A DNA stretch of 64,000 bases, taken from contig CAVPWR010000006.1 of the NCBI GenBank assembly GCA_963709555.1, positions 124,001-188,000 of the forward strand. The letters are read 5' to 3'. A program made the translations under genes and the position numbers. This DNA is from Sulfurisoma sp963709555. Its GTDB lineage: Bacteria; Pseudomonadota; Gammaproteobacteria; Burkholderiales; Rhodocyclaceae. This document shows positions 9,554 to 18,443 of this stretch, one piece after another; position 1 is the stretch's first letter, and each line of letters opens with the position of its first letter. A model generated the notes under the pieces. That model saw only the letters and a list, made by a program, of their open reading frames with translations. It searched no databases and had not been told where the DNA came from.

Positions 9554-11117
9554 GGCTTGTCCGGGAAATACCTGTCGCAGATGATGCAGCCATTCTGCGG
9601 CAACCAGGCGGGAATCGCATAGTAACGGCTCTTGATGCGGGCGAGCACGTCGTCGCGATAGGCGGCATAGCGGAAGCCGCGGCCGAGTACGGCGGTGAAG
9701 GTGACGCCGCGCAGTTCGATGGGCTTGAGTTCGACCTCGTGGAACCAGGCCGAATACTCGGCGCTGGCGGCGACGGCGCTTGGTCAGGATCAGGATGTTG
9801 CCGCCATCGTGGGCGCGCCAGTCGGTGAGGAAATCGTCCTGTCGCGCATGGTAGCCACCCTCGCCGAAAACCATGAAACGCCTGGAAATCAATGGCCCCC
9901 CAGGCGCACTACGTTCGCTGCCCCCCACGGGGGGGCGCATCTCGCCTTGGGACTGCCCGGCGGCGAGATGGAAGGAGAGCGTCGCCGCGCTGGAATAGCC
10001 GTCACTGGCGAAAGCGTAGTCGCGGGCGAAGGGCTGCAGCCGCTCGATCAGCCGGTCGGTTGCGAAAGTCAGCACGATGCCGTCGTAGAGGTGGCTGCGC
10101 TTCCAGGTTTCCAGCGGCAGGGCCGCGATGGCGATGACGATGGCGACGTGCAGCGCGGCGAAACCGATGAAGAACCTGCCGAGCTTCGCCAGCGTCGTCT
10201 CCGGCAGGCGCAGCGCGAGCCAGAGCAGCACCAGCGGCACGAAACCCAGCAGCCAGTGCAGGCCGATGGTCTTGGCCAGGGCCATGACGGCGAACAGGGC
10301 GAAGGGCACGGCGGCGATCAGCCACAGGCCGCCGTCCCTGCCGATCGAGCCGCGGTGCTTCCACCACAGCCACAGCGCCGGCGGGCTCAAGACGTAGAGC
10401 AACGAGACCAGGTAGAGCGGCAGCGTAACCGCGTTGAGGCCGGCACCCTCGTGGCGGTTCACGAAATTGAACATCACGTTGACCCAGCAGTGGCCGGCAT
10501 TCCACCAGGCCATCAGCGCCAGCGCCGGCAGGGTGCAGGCATAGGCGATGGCGAGGCCGGCGAACACCTGGCGGCGGCGCAGCACCAGGGCATGGACGAG
10601 GAAGGCGAAGCCGAGCAGGGCAGCGAAATACTTCGACAGCACCGCGCCGGCCAGCATCAGGCCGGCGGCGAGGTACCAGCCGCGGTGGTCGTCCTGCGTG
10701 GCGCGGATCCAGGCCAGCGCGGCCAGCACTGAAAAATAGATCAGCGGCGTGTCGGTGGTGACGGCGACGTTCCAGACATTGACGGGCGCCAGCAGCACCA
10801 GCAGCGCCGCCCACCAGGCACGCGTCCGTCGCCAGCCCGGGCACCAGGCGCGGCGCCATCCAGGCGCAGGCAAACGCCAGCGCCGCCGGCTGCAGGATCG
10901 AGGACAGGCGCAGCCAGACCAGCGCATCGCCGAGCAGGAGTTGTGCCGCCAGCCACCAGCCGACCATCGGCGGGTGGTCGTAGAAGCCCCAGTCGGGGTG
11001 GCGGCCCCACTCGACGAAATAGGCCTCGTCGCCGGTGACGGGCAGGGCCCAGCCGAGCCAGAGGCGGAAAAGGAGTGTGAGCGGAAGTAAAAGGAGAAAG
11101 AGCCGCTTGGCGCTCAC
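9541..11117 (-). CDS. Polytopic glycosyltransferase of the ArnT/PMT (GT39/GT83) type (two frameshifts, in-frame repeat)
   Basis: About 525 residues with many membrane spans. The N-terminal catalytic loop contains LPVTGDEAYFVEWGRHPDWGFYDHPPMVGW, the Asp-Glu motif of lipid-linked-sugar transferases. The body is typical of ArnT-like proteins (LAPVNVWNVAVTTDTPLIYF). The C-terminus (...ILILTKR, then ASAEYSAWFHEVEL ... YFPDKPCTR) is reached after a frameshift near 9780; another lies near 10845. Between SFHLAAG and RRFMVFG the protein carries about 25 residues encoded by an R3 repeat, an in-frame insertion. The stop overlaps the UbiA-like ATG. It probably uses polyprenyl-phosphate sugar made by that enzyme; the acceptor is unknown. 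Confidence 0.8.
9893..9970 (+). repeat. R3 repeat copy inside the glycosyltransferase gene
   Basis: GGCCCCCCAGGCGCACTACG, then TTCGCTGCCCCCCACGGGGG and GCGCATCTCGCCTTGGGACT. It is related to the copies at 13524 and 35269 (shared GCCCCCACGCTCACTTCGTT frame and CCTCGGG... tail). On the minus strand it is read through in frame as QSQGEMRPPVGGSERSAPGG. Confidence 0.65.
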
Positions 11118-11129
11118 TCGAGGGAACGC

Positions 11130-12198
11130 TTACTTGTCCGCCAGCGCCAGCCGCCGCTGCCGCACGGCTTCGGCGAGGATCTCCAGCGCCATGACGCTGT
11201 CTTCCCAGCCGAGGCAGGCATCGGTGATCGAGACGCCATGGTCGAGGGCGATGCCGGGACGCAGGTCCTGGCGGCCTTCCTTGAGATGGGACTCGATCAT
11301 CACGCCGAAGATGCGATCCTCGCCGGCGGCGATCTGGGCGGCGACGTCGCGTGCCACCTCGAGCTGCTTCTTGAACTGCTTGCTGCAGTTGGCGTGCGAG
11401 AAGTCGACCATCACCCGCGCGCGCGAGGCCGGACTTGCCCAGGTCGGTGCATGCGGCATCGACGCTGGCGGCATCGTAATTGGGTTTCTTGCCGCCGCGC
11501 AGGATGACGTGGCAGTCCTCGTTGCCGTTGGTGGAGACGATGGCCGAGTGGCCGGCCTTGGTGACGGAGAGGAAGTGGTGGGTGGCGGCCGCGGCCTTGA
11601 TGGCGTCGACGGCGATCCTGATGTTGCCGTCGGTGCCGTTCTTGAAGCCGACCGGGCAGGACAGGCCCGAGGCCAGCTCGCGATGCACCTGCGATTCGGT
11701 GGTGCGCGCGCCGATGGCGCCCCAGCTGATGAGGTCGGCGGTGTATTGCGGCGTGATGGTGTCGAGGAACTCGGTGGCTGCGGGCAGGCCGAGCTCGTTC
11801 ATCTCCCACAGCAGCTTGCGCGCCAGGCGCAGGCCTTCGTTGATCTTGTAGCTGCCATCGAGGCGCGGGTCGTTGATCAGGCCCTTCCAGCCGACGGTGG
11901 TGCGCGGCTTCTCGAAATAGACGCGCATCACGATCTGCAGGTCGGCGCCGAGGCGGTCGCGCTCGCCCTTGAGGCGGCGCGCGTATTCCATCGCCGCATC
12001 GTAGTCGTGGATCGAGCAGGGGCCGATCACCACCAGCAGGCGGTCGTCGGAACCGTGGAGGATGCGGTGGATGGCGGCACGCGCCTCGTAGGTGGCCGCC
12101 GCCGCCGGCTCGCTGGCCGGAAACTCGCGCAGGATGTGGGCGGGCGGGGAGAGTTCCTTGATCTCCTTGATGCGGACGTCGTCGACGATGTGCTTCAT
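11130..12198 (-). CDS. aroG: 3-deoxy-7-phosphoheptulonate (DAHP) synthase, class I (frameshift near 11430)
   Basis: First step of the shikimate pathway: PEP plus erythrose 4-phosphate gives DAHP. About 355 residues, normal for AroFGH-type enzymes. The motifs VVIGPCSIHDYDAAMEYA, RVYFEKPRTTVGWKGLINDP, KNGTDG and DFSHANCSKQF (metal/substrate ligands) are all present. One frame change between GKSGLARA and RVMVDFSH falls in a GCGCGCGCG run and is probably an error. It cannot be decided from sequence which aromatic amino acid inhibits it. It lies next to, but divergent in function from, the glycosyltransferase; the 12 bases between them hold nothing recognisable. Confidence 0.92.
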
Positions 12199-12273
12199 GG
12201 CGCGAATGGCCTGGATGCGTGTAAGAGACGGCTATTTTACCGGAACGGCCCGGCCTCCCCCTTGTAACAGGCC

Positions 12274-13410
12274 CTAGGACGGGTCCTTGGCGACGGCCTT
12301 CTTGGCCGGGCGGGGGGTGCGCGGCTTGGCTGCGCGCTTGCGGGCGGGCTTCTCCGCGGCGACGGCAGCGGTCTCGACCGCCGGCGCAGCCGGCGCGGCC
12401 GGCGTGGCTCCAGTCTTCTTGCTGCGCGAGCGGCGGCGCGGCGCCGCGGCGGGCGGAGTCGCGGCAGCGGGCTCGGCCGCAGGCGCAGCTTCGGCCACCG
12501 GCTGGGTCGCGGGCTCGGCCACAACCACCATGGAAGCGGAGGCTGGCGCTGGAGTCGGCGCCGGCGCTGCAGGCATCGCCGCACCTGCCGCACGACGCTT
12601 GACGTAGGCGCCGGACTTCTCGTCGCGGCCGAAGTCGAGCAGGCCGCGCCGCGAAGCCTCCTCGAGCAGCGCGCCGAAGGTCTTGAAGCCGAAGTAGGAC
12701 TCGTTGAAGCCGGGGTTGCGCCGCTTCAGCGCTTCCTTCAGCACCGAGGCCCAGACGCGCTCGTCGTCGGCACGGTCCTCGAGCAGCGCTTCCAGCGTCG
12801 CCGCCGCCATGTCGAGGCCCTTGCTGCGGCGCGCGTCCATCTCCTCGCGCCCGGCCTTCTCGTCCTCGGGCGAGCGCTTCGGCTGACCCTGACCCTCGCG
12901 CGCATCGCGGCGGCCGGCACCGCGGCGGGACTCGCGTTCGCGCACGAGGTCGTCGTAGTAGATGAACTCGTCGCAGTTGGCGATCAGCAGGTCCGAGGTC
13001 GATTGCTTGACCCCGATGCCGATCACCCGCTTGGCGTTCTCGCGCAGCTTCGACACCAGCGGCGAAAAATCGGAATCGCCGCTGATGATGACGAAGGTAT
13101 CGACATGCGACTTGGTGTAGCAGAGGTCGAGCGCATCGACCACCAGGCGGATGTCGGCCGAGTTCTTGCCCGACTGGCGCACGTGGGGAATCTCGATCAG
13201 CTCGAAGTTGGCCTCGTGCATGCCGGCCTTGAAGCTCTTGTAGCGCTCCCAGTCGCAGTAGGCCTTCTTGACGACGATGCTGCCCTTGAGCAGCAGCCGC
13301 TCGAGGATGGGCTTGATGTCGAACTTGTCATACTGGGCGTCGCGCACGCCCAGCGCGATGTTCTCGAAATCGCAGAACAGGGCCATGCTGATGTCGTCAT
13401 TCTGGAGCAT
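12274..13410 (-). CDS. NYN-domain ribonuclease-like protein with OST-HTH/LOTUS domain and Ala/Pro/Lys-rich tail
   Basis: 378 residues. The NYN (PIN-like) domain covers about residues 1-160, with Asp residues expected for metal binding (ALFCDFENIAL, NSADIRLVVDALDL, ISGDSDFSPLVSKL). A LOTUS-like winged helix covers about residues 200-270 (LLEDRADDERVWASVLKEAL...GFKTFGALLEEA), a likely RNA-binding module. The last 110 residues are low-complexity Ala/Pro/Lys-rich, ending in KKAVAKDPS, reminiscent of histone H1-like tails that bind nucleic acid. The start could also be Met 13386. It is probably an RNA-processing enzyme; the target is unknown. The frame is intact. Confidence 0.85.
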   Translation of the reverse strand: MLQNDDISMALFCDFENIALGVRDAQYDKFDIKPILERLLLKGSIVVKKAYCDWERYKSFKAGMHEANFELIEIPHVRQSGKNSADIRLVVDALDLCYTKSHVDTFVIISGDSDFSPLVSKLRENAKRVIGIGVKQSTSDLLIANCDEFIYYDDLVRERESRRGAGRRDAREGQGQPKRSPEDEKAGREEMDARRSKGLDMAAATLEALLEDRADDERVWASVLKEALKRRNPGFNESYFGFKTFGALLEEASRRGLLDFGRDEKSGAYVKRRAAGAAMPAAPAPTPAPASASMVVVAEPATQPVAEAAPAAEPAAATPPAAAPRRRSRSKKTGATPAAPAAPAVETAAVAAEKPARKRAAKPRTPRPAKKAVAKDPS

Positions 13411-13523
13411 CGTGATTCCTTGCAGATTCGGGTCGGGTTGGCGCTAAACTGCCGCCTGCACAGCAAGCGGCGCGGCGCCAAGGATAACCGATCCCCGCGC
13501 CACTTCTACCGGGAGAGAAGACA

Positions 13524-13636
13524 TGCCCCCACGCTCACTTCGCTTATGTCCCCGGCCGTGCCGGGGGCGGTATCCCTTGCGGACACTGCCCCCAGGGGTG
13601 GCGCTGCCTCCCTCGGGACGGCCCAGCGGGAGGCAG
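13524..13636 (+). repeat. R3 repeat forming the 5' leader of the GGDEF gene
   Basis: Begins TGCCCCCACGCTCACTTCGC and ends GCTGCCTCCCTCGGGACGGC. The start and end match the copy at 35269, but about 40 extra bases (a GTCCCCGGC...GCCGGGGGC hairpin) lie in the middle. It stops 2 bases before the ATG at 13639 and supplies the likely ribosome site (GGGAGGCAG). Confidence 0.7.
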
Positions 13637-13638
13637 GA

Positions 13639-14604
13639 ATGCTGAATGACGAGGAACGCCAGCGCATCGCCGGCGGCCGGCTGTTCCGCCAGACGGCGCT
13701 GGAATCGATCGAGCACCTGCTCGAGAGCTGCGAGCGGCGCAGCATCAAGGCCGGCGAGACGCTGCTGGCACCCGCCGTCGCCAACAAGTTCCTGTATGTC
13801 GTGATCGCCGGCGAACTGCGCGTCTATCTCGGCGGCCGCGACCTGCCCGAGCACACCGTGCTCGAGGTCGGTGATTGCGTCGGCGAATTGTCGCTGTTCG
13901 ACGGAAATAACCCGTCGGCGCAGGTCATCGCCGCAATCGATACCACCGTGCTGGCGATCCCGCACGAAACTGTCTGGGCGATGATCGACAGCTCGCACGG
14001 ACTCGCCCGCAACCTGCTGACCATCCTCGCCGGCCGGGTGCGCCACGACAACCTGACGCTGGTCACCACCCAGTCGCGCAGCCTCGAATTCGAGGAGGCG
14101 GCGAGCGTGGATCCACTGACCGGCCTGCACAACCGGCGCTGGATGCATGACGCCTTTCCGCGCGTGCTGCACCGCTGCGAGCGCGACGCCGCGCCGCTGT
14201 GCCTGGTCATGGCCGACATCGACCATTTCAAGGACTTCAACAAGCGCAACGGCCACCTCGCCGGCGATTCGGTGCTGCGCATCATCGCCCGCACCATTGC
14301 CGAAAGCCTGCGGCCGCAGGACTTGGTAGCGCGCTATGGCGGCGAGGAGTTCGCGCTCATGCTGCCGATGGCCGGCATCGACGAGGGCATGAAAATCGCC
14401 GAACGCCTGCGCGCCACGGTCGGCCAACTGCGCATCGCCCTGAAAAGGGGCGGCACCGAGGAAAGCATCACCCTGTCGTGCGGCATCGCCCCCTTCCGCC
14501 TCGGTGACGATTTCGGGAAGCTGCTCGGGCTCGCCGACGCCGCGCTGACGCTGGCCAAGCAGGGCGGCCGCAACCGCGTGGTGCTCGACCCCGAGCGGGC
14601 CTAG
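13639..14604 (+). CDS. Diguanylate cyclase with N-terminal cyclic-nucleotide-binding domain
   Basis: 321 residues. The cNMP-binding domain (about 20-140) contains GDCVGELSLFDGNNPSAQV. The GGDEF domain (about 155-315) has DPLTGLHNRRW, the DxxxFK site VMADIDHFKDFNK and the active-site loop RYGGEEFALMLP, so it should make c-di-GMP. The loop is GGEEF, an active form. No RxxD inhibitory site is obvious upstream of it. The start at 13639 is chosen because GGGAGG precedes it and the domain begins soon after; the frame stays open much further upstream through the R3 repeat. The stop shares the palindrome CTAG with the stop of the convergent gene. Confidence 0.9.
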   Translation: MLNDEERQRIAGGRLFRQTALESIEHLLESCERRSIKAGETLLAPAVANKFLYVVIAGELRVYLGGRDLPEHTVLEVGDCVGELSLFDGNNPSAQVIAAIDTTVLAIPHETVWAMIDSSHGLARNLLTILAGRVRHDNLTLVTTQSRSLEFEEAASVDPLTGLHNRRWMHDAFPRVLHRCERDAAPLCLVMADIDHFKDFNKRNGHLAGDSVLRIIARTIAESLRPQDLVARYGGEEFALMLPMAGIDEGMKIAERLRATVGQLRIALKRGGTEESITLSCGIAPFRLGDDFGKLLGLADAALTLAKQGGRNRVVLDPERA

Positions 14605-15296
14605 ATCAAGAGGCTGCCGAACAATTTGTCGGTGGCTTCCCGGGCGATCTCCATCTTCCGGTGCGATTGCTCCAGCCGATCCTCGATCTTGCGCTTCTGC
14701 TCGACGGCGAAGCACAGCAGCGCATAGATGATGCTGACGACCGCGATGAAGTTCAGCGCGAAAAACACCAGGCTGATGCGCAGCGGCACCATGTGTGCGG
14801 CTGCGAGCTGCACCTCGGCGAAGTAGAAGTCGGTCGCTCCGGCAGCCGCCGTCAGCACCACCCAGGCCATAAACCAGCCGAGCGAACGGCGCACGCCGCC
14901 GCAAAGCATCGCACCGACCGGCGCGAGTACGCTCCACAGAATCACCCCGCTCGACGCAATCATGTTGCCGGCGGTCCAGTGGGCGAAAAAGGGCAGGAAC
15001 AGGAACAGCCCGAGCTGCGTCACGCGGAAGAAGCCGAAACGCCGCGTCCCGATGTACGCCAGCATGTTGCCGACCAGCAGCAGCTGGAAGGCGAAGGGCA
15101 GGGTCGACGAGAATTGCAGGCCGAGCAGGTGGTAGATCGCCACCCAGACCATCATCGCTGCGACCAGCAGGCCGGTGGCCAGCATCAACAGCGACTTGGC
15201 GAGCTGCAGTTCCGGCCCGTCGCCGGGCTCGACGCCGGCCGAGCGCAGCCGCGCGACAAAGCCGGCTGGGGCCAGGACGGGGTCGGGAGCGTTCAT
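14601..15296 (-). CDS. Membrane protein with C-terminal coiled coil, resembling the N-terminal half of a signalling enzyme
   Basis: 231 residues with about six or seven hydrophobic spans (residues 35-195), then a charged helix (AVEQKRKIEDRLEQSHRKMEIAREATDKLFGSLLI) ending abruptly. Layouts like this are followed by a guanylate-cyclase, GGDEF or kinase domain in full-length proteins. Here the stop falls inside the CTAG shared with the GGDEF gene stop, so no catalytic domain is present. It may be a truncated relic, or a partner of the facing diguanylate cyclase. The start (ATG 15296) is the last Met before the first conserved stretch. I do not recognise a specific family. Confidence 0.6.
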   Translation of the reverse strand: MNAPDPVLAPAGFVARLRSAGVEPGDGPELQLAKSLLMLATGLLVAAMMVWVAIYHLLGLQFSSTLPFAFQLLLVGNMLAYIGTRRFGFFRVTQLGLFLFLPFFAHWTAGNMIASSGVILWSVLAPVGAMLCGGVRRSLGWFMAWVVLTAAAGATDFYFAEVQLAAAHMVPLRISLVFFALNFIAVVSIIYALLCFAVEQKRKIEDRLEQSHRKMEIAREATDKLFGSLLI

Positions 15297-15360
15297 GACG
15301 CGGTGACGGGGGGAGTCATGGCGTCCATTGTAAGGCCATGTCCGGTGGCGTGCATCCACC

Positions 15361-15446
15361 GTATCGCCATCCGCTACGGCGAGGAGAGCGATTTTTTTGC
15401 TCGACCGCCTTGTAGCGCAGGGGCGTTATCAGCGCCGACTTTTGCC
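15361..15446 (-). repeat. R1 repeat, long form (intergenic)
   Basis: Reverse strand: GGCAAAAGTCGGCGCTGATA ... TGCGCTACAAGGCGGTCGAG ... CTCGCCGTAGCGGATGGCG then ATACGG. It matches the copy inside murE (62949-63034) over its whole length, and its two ends match the short R1 copies. It lies in the 248-base gap between the membrane-protein and hemerythrin genes. Confidence 0.8.
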
Positions 15447-15466
15447 GGATCTCGCCCCGGCGGGCG

Positions 15467-15501
15467 GGATGCCTTCTTGCACGCGCAGCAAGAAAGCATC
15501 C
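15467..15501. other. Imperfect 14-bp hairpin downstream of the hemerythrin gene
   Basis: GGATGCCTTCTTGC / GCAAGAAAGCATCC with a 7-base loop and one mismatch, flanked by AAAAAAA on the plus strand. On the minus-strand transcript the U run comes before, not after, the stem, so it is not a standard terminator. Confidence 0.5.
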
Positions 15502-15544
15502 AAAAAAACGCCCCGCTGCGCCGGCCAATCAGCCAGTTAGTCAG

Positions 15545-15949
15545 TTAGCCAACCGGCAGGCCAGCATTGCAAGCGCGATACCGCTGGCCGGAGCCCACGA
15601 TATGCCCAACCCACCACAGGGCCAGAAATCTCTGGAGTTCGAGTTTGTCGAAGTTCTCTGTCGTGATGATGTCGGCCGCCAGATATTCGAACTCTTCGCG
15701 CTCGTTTTTGTGCTCTTCGAGCAGGGGATAGGCGCAGCGGGCGAGCAAGTCCTCCTCGCTCGAGAAGTGTTCGCGCGCCCGGGCCATCAGTTCATTGAAG
15801 ATTTCGTGGAATTTCAGGTCGCTCTCCGGGTCGGCGGCGACGACGTAATCGGCCAGGGCATTGCATTGCGCCAGGATATTCCGGTGTTGGTTGTCGAGGG
15901 TTTCATTCCCCACGCCGTAGCGCGGATTCCATTGCACTCGATTCGGCAC
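15545..15949 (-). CDS. Bacteriohemerythrin-like protein with degenerate di-iron ligands
   Basis: 134 residues, four-helix hemerythrin fold. It keeps the first His (DNQHRNIL) and HxxxE (HFSSEED). The third motif reads HKNER instead of HxxxH, and the last reads HIVGSG instead of HIxxxD, so two of the usual iron ligands are replaced (CGC for CAC; GGC for Asp). The di-iron site is therefore doubtful. GTG 15949 is chosen as start because AGGAG lies 7 bases upstream. It is the last gene of the ferredoxin/NrfD/cytochrome operon. It might scavenge O2 for the complex, or act as a partner without iron; both are guesses. Confidence 0.8.
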   Translation of the reverse strand: MPNRVQWNPRYGVGNETLDNQHRNILAQCNALADYVVAADPESDLKFHEIFNELMARAREHFSSEEDLLARCAYPLLEEHKNEREEFEYLAADIITTENFDKLELQRFLALWWVGHIVGSGQRYRACNAGLPVG

Positions 15950-15977
15950 TGCCAGTCTCCTGTCTGAAAGTCCGCCT

Positions 15978-16406
15978 TCAGAACCCAAGCGACTCGACGA
16001 TGGCAACGAGGTCGGCGAAGCTGGCCGATTCGAGTTTTGCCGCCAATGCGCCCTTGTCCAGTCCTTCGCATTCGAATGCGGTGATGCTGACTTCAAAGGG
16101 CAGTTCGCTGATCTCCAGCGGCGACATGAAGCCGATATGGCAGATATGGGCAAGGCACAGACGCTCGGGTTCGGTGAGTTCCAGTCCGTGATGCTTCAAT
16201 ATTTCCATGTATCGCTCGGCCGTGCGGTTGAGCTTGCCGCTGATCTCCATGGTGTTCTTCTGGCCGTCCGTGAGGATCGCCAGCGGCGGTCCGAAGAAGA
16301 CGGGCGTCTTGCCGACGTTGCGGGTTTTTTCCTCGCGCGTCAGGGCGGGGGCGACCCACGTGGGATCGCCCCTGACCGGGTTCGGCTTTTCAGGTGAGTC
16401 GGACAT
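15978..16406 (-). CDS. Uncharacterised protein in the quinol-cytochrome operon
   Basis: 142 residues (MSDSPEKPNPVRGDPTWVAP...), with no signal peptide or membrane span and no Cys cluster. The N-terminal 50 residues are Pro-rich. The rest is predicted mostly helical, with one Cys in LAHICHIGFM. I do not recognise the family. Its ATG overlaps the cytochrome stop (TGATG), so it is translated with it, and the hemerythrin gene follows after 28 bases. A cytosolic assembly or regulatory role for the complex is possible but only inferred from position. Confidence 0.7.
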   Translation of the reverse strand: MSDSPEKPNPVRGDPTWVAPALTREEKTRNVGKTPVFFGPPLAILTDGQKNTMEISGKLNRTAERYMEILKHHGLELTEPERLCLAHICHIGFMSPLEISELPFEVSITAFECEGLDKGALAAKLESASFADLVAIVESLGF

Positions 16407-17198
16407 CAGTGCGGAATCGGATGGACCTTCTCGTGCTTCGCGTCCTTCATGCCCTTGGGCAGCTGGGGCGGCGGTTCCGGCTGAAGCTGCACGAATCCCC
16501 GGTTGCGCTGGCCGTCCTGCACGTTGTGCGGGTTGTGGCATTCGGTGCAGGTAAACCAGCGCTTCTTGCCCGTGCTGGCGAATTCGCCGATGCGCTTGCC
16601 GTGGATGCCGTCGCGCCAGTCGCGCAGCTTGTCGCCGTGGCACTTGCCGCACAGCAGCTGCGGCTGGTCGAAGCTGACCGGGTCGCCGAAGTTGTCGACG
16701 AGCTTGTTGCGCTGGGTCGTATGGTGGCAATCGAGGCACCAGATGCGGCCGCGGCCATGCTGCAGGTTCTTGAGGTCGGGCACCATCGCTTCCATGGTCG
16801 GGATCGGCGTCGGCTTCTTGTCCTTCGGCAAGCGTCGGCGGGGTGAACTTGGGGCCGACGCCGTTGTGGCAGGCAGTGCCGCACATCGGCATCAGGGCCA
16901 GCTTCTCGGAGCGCGGCTTGACGACGGCGTGCCCCTCCGGGATCTTGTCGAGCAGCGGCATCTTGCCCATGGGCACGGTGCCATCGAAGGGGTCGCCATA
17001 CCAGAGCGCCGCGCCGGTCTTGGGCGAGCACTTCACGTTGGGCAGGCCGGGCTTGATCTCGCGCTGGGTGATCTCCGAGGCGCCCTTGCGGCTTTCGAAA
17101 CAAACCACTTCCTTCTTCGCGGCGTCTTGTGCGAAGGCGGAAGCCGTCACCCCGCAGCAGAACGCGAGGATCATCGTATGGAATGAGAACTTGTTCAT
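16406..17198 (-). CDS. Periplasmic multiheme cytochrome c (four heme motifs, one CX3CH; frameshift near 16830)
   Basis: About 263 residues with a Sec signal peptide (MNKFSFHTMILAFCCGVTASAFAQ). Three standard heme motifs are seen (CLDCH, CGKCH, CTECH), plus an upstream CGTACH, which has three residues between the cysteines. The frame changes between PKFTPPTL and PKDKKPTPIP (about 16830), most likely an error. It lies 10 bases after the NrfD gene and should receive electrons from the NrfD/ferredoxin module on the periplasmic side, as in Cbc- or Qrc-type complexes. The terminal acceptor is unknown. Confidence 0.85.
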
Positions 17199-17208
17199 TA
17201 TCGTCGCC

Positions 17209-18432
17209 TCACTTCGCGGCGACGGCCTGAGCGCCGCCGTACTTGATCTCGCCCTGCAGGATGCCGATGGCGCCCTTGAGCAGGATGGTCAGGATGAAGA
17301 AGCCGAACGCCCAGATGCCGAGGGTCATCAGGACTTCGACGAAGCTCGGGTAATACTCGGTCACCTCGCCGATCGGGCTCGGGATGAAGCCGGGAACGAT
17401 CAGTCCCATGCCCTTCTCGATCCAGATGCCGGCGAAGGCCATGACGCAGACGATCGGCAGCAGCTTGTAGTTGGTGCGAACGGACGGGATCAGGAACAGC
17501 ACGAACGAAGTGATCATGAGAATCACGGAACTCCAGAACCACGGCACCAGATTGGTCAGCCCGTGCAGGCCGAACATCAGGTAGTAGAGGCCGTTGGCAT
17601 GCTCGGTGCGGGCATACAGTTCGACCACGATTTCCGACATCGTCAGGAAGATCGCCAGCCCGAGGCACCAGGTGACGATGGTCGACAGCAGGTTGATCGC
17701 GCTGTCCTCGATCCAGAACTTGGTGTTCTTGCGGATGATCAGAAAGATCAGGATGATCAGCGCGGGGCCCGCCGCGAACGCCGTCGTGATGAAGCGGATC
17801 GGCATCATGCTGTGGAACCACATCGGACGCGACGGCATGGTCGAGATCAGGAAGGCCGTGACGGTGTGGATCGATAGCGCCCAGACGATCGAGATATACA
17901 CCAGCGGCATGAAGATCTTGTTGTTGATGCGGGTTGCCGGTGTACTTCGCACCACAGGTAGTAAAAGCCGCAGACGATGTTGAGGAACAGGTAGCCGTTG
18001 AGCACCATCACGTCCCAGCCCAGCATCGAGGAGAAGCTGTAGATGCCCCAAGGCGGAATCATGTGCCACAGTCGGTCGGGCCGGCCCATGTGGGCGAAGA
18101 CGAACATCATGACCATGATCACGGCGGTGATCGCCAGCATCTCGCCCAGCACGGTGACCTTGTGCATGCCCTCGTGATGGTAGACATAGGCGGGGAAGAC
18201 GATGGTCACCGCCCCGGCGGCCACGCCGACCAGGAACACGAGGTTGGCGAAGTAGAGGCCGTCGTGGATCTGGCTGGTCATGCCGGTGACGATCAGGCCA
18301 TCGGTGTTCTGCAGGTAGAACACGTACAGCATGCCCGACGATGAGCAACGCAAGCGAGCCCATCCAGGCATAGAACTTCGTGCCGCCCTTGAGGACGTAG
18401 CGCATGTAGTCGGAAACGAAACTGGTTAGCAC
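17209..18432 (-). CDS. NrfD/PsrC-family integral membrane quinol oxidoreductase subunit (two frameshifts)
   Basis: About 407 residues, around ten membrane helices, the polytopic quinone-binding subunit of complex-iron-sulfur enzymes. It contains typical NrfD stretches: VAAGAVTIVFPAYVYHHE near helix 2, GRPDRLWHMIPPWG, and HSMMPIRFITTAFAAGPALI. Frameshifts lie near 17940 and 18340. The GTG at 18432 is taken as start because GAGGAG precedes it and the ferredoxin stop is 11 bases upstream. With the Tat ferredoxin before it and the cytochrome after it, it resembles the Geobacter CbcSTU arrangement, in which quinol is oxidised to periplasmic cytochrome. The direction of electron flow is not proven. 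Confidence 0.88.
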   Translation of the reverse strand: MLTSFVSDYMRYVLKGGTKFYAWMGSLALLIVGHAVRVLPAEHRWPDRHRHDQPDPRRPLLRQPRVPGRRGRRGGDHRLPRLCLPSRGHAQGHRAGRDAGDHRRDHGHDVRLRPHGPARPTVAHDSALGHLQLLLDAGLGRDGAQRLPVPQHRLRLLLPVVRSTPATRINNKIFMPLVYISIVWALSIHTVTAFLISTMPSRPMWFHSMMPIRFITTAFAAGPALIILIFLIIRKNTKFWIEDSAINLLSTIVTWCLGLAIFLTMSEIVVELYARTEHANGLYYLMFGLHGLTNLVPWFWSSVILMITSFVLFLIPSVRTNYKLLPIVCVMAFAGIWIEKGMGLIVPGFIPSPIGEVTEYYPSFVEVLMTLGIWAFGFFILTILLKGAIGILQGEIKYGGAQAVAAK

Positions 18433-18443
18433 GGTCCGGCTCC

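Noticed and set aside
9752..9780. R1-like match in the glycosyltransferase gene
   Set aside because: Several mismatches and the protein reads naturally; not counted as a firm copy.
13052..13078. GCGAAAAATCGGAATCGCCGC resembling R1
   Set aside because: It encodes the conserved ISGDSDFSPL motif of NYN domains; resemblance is by chance.
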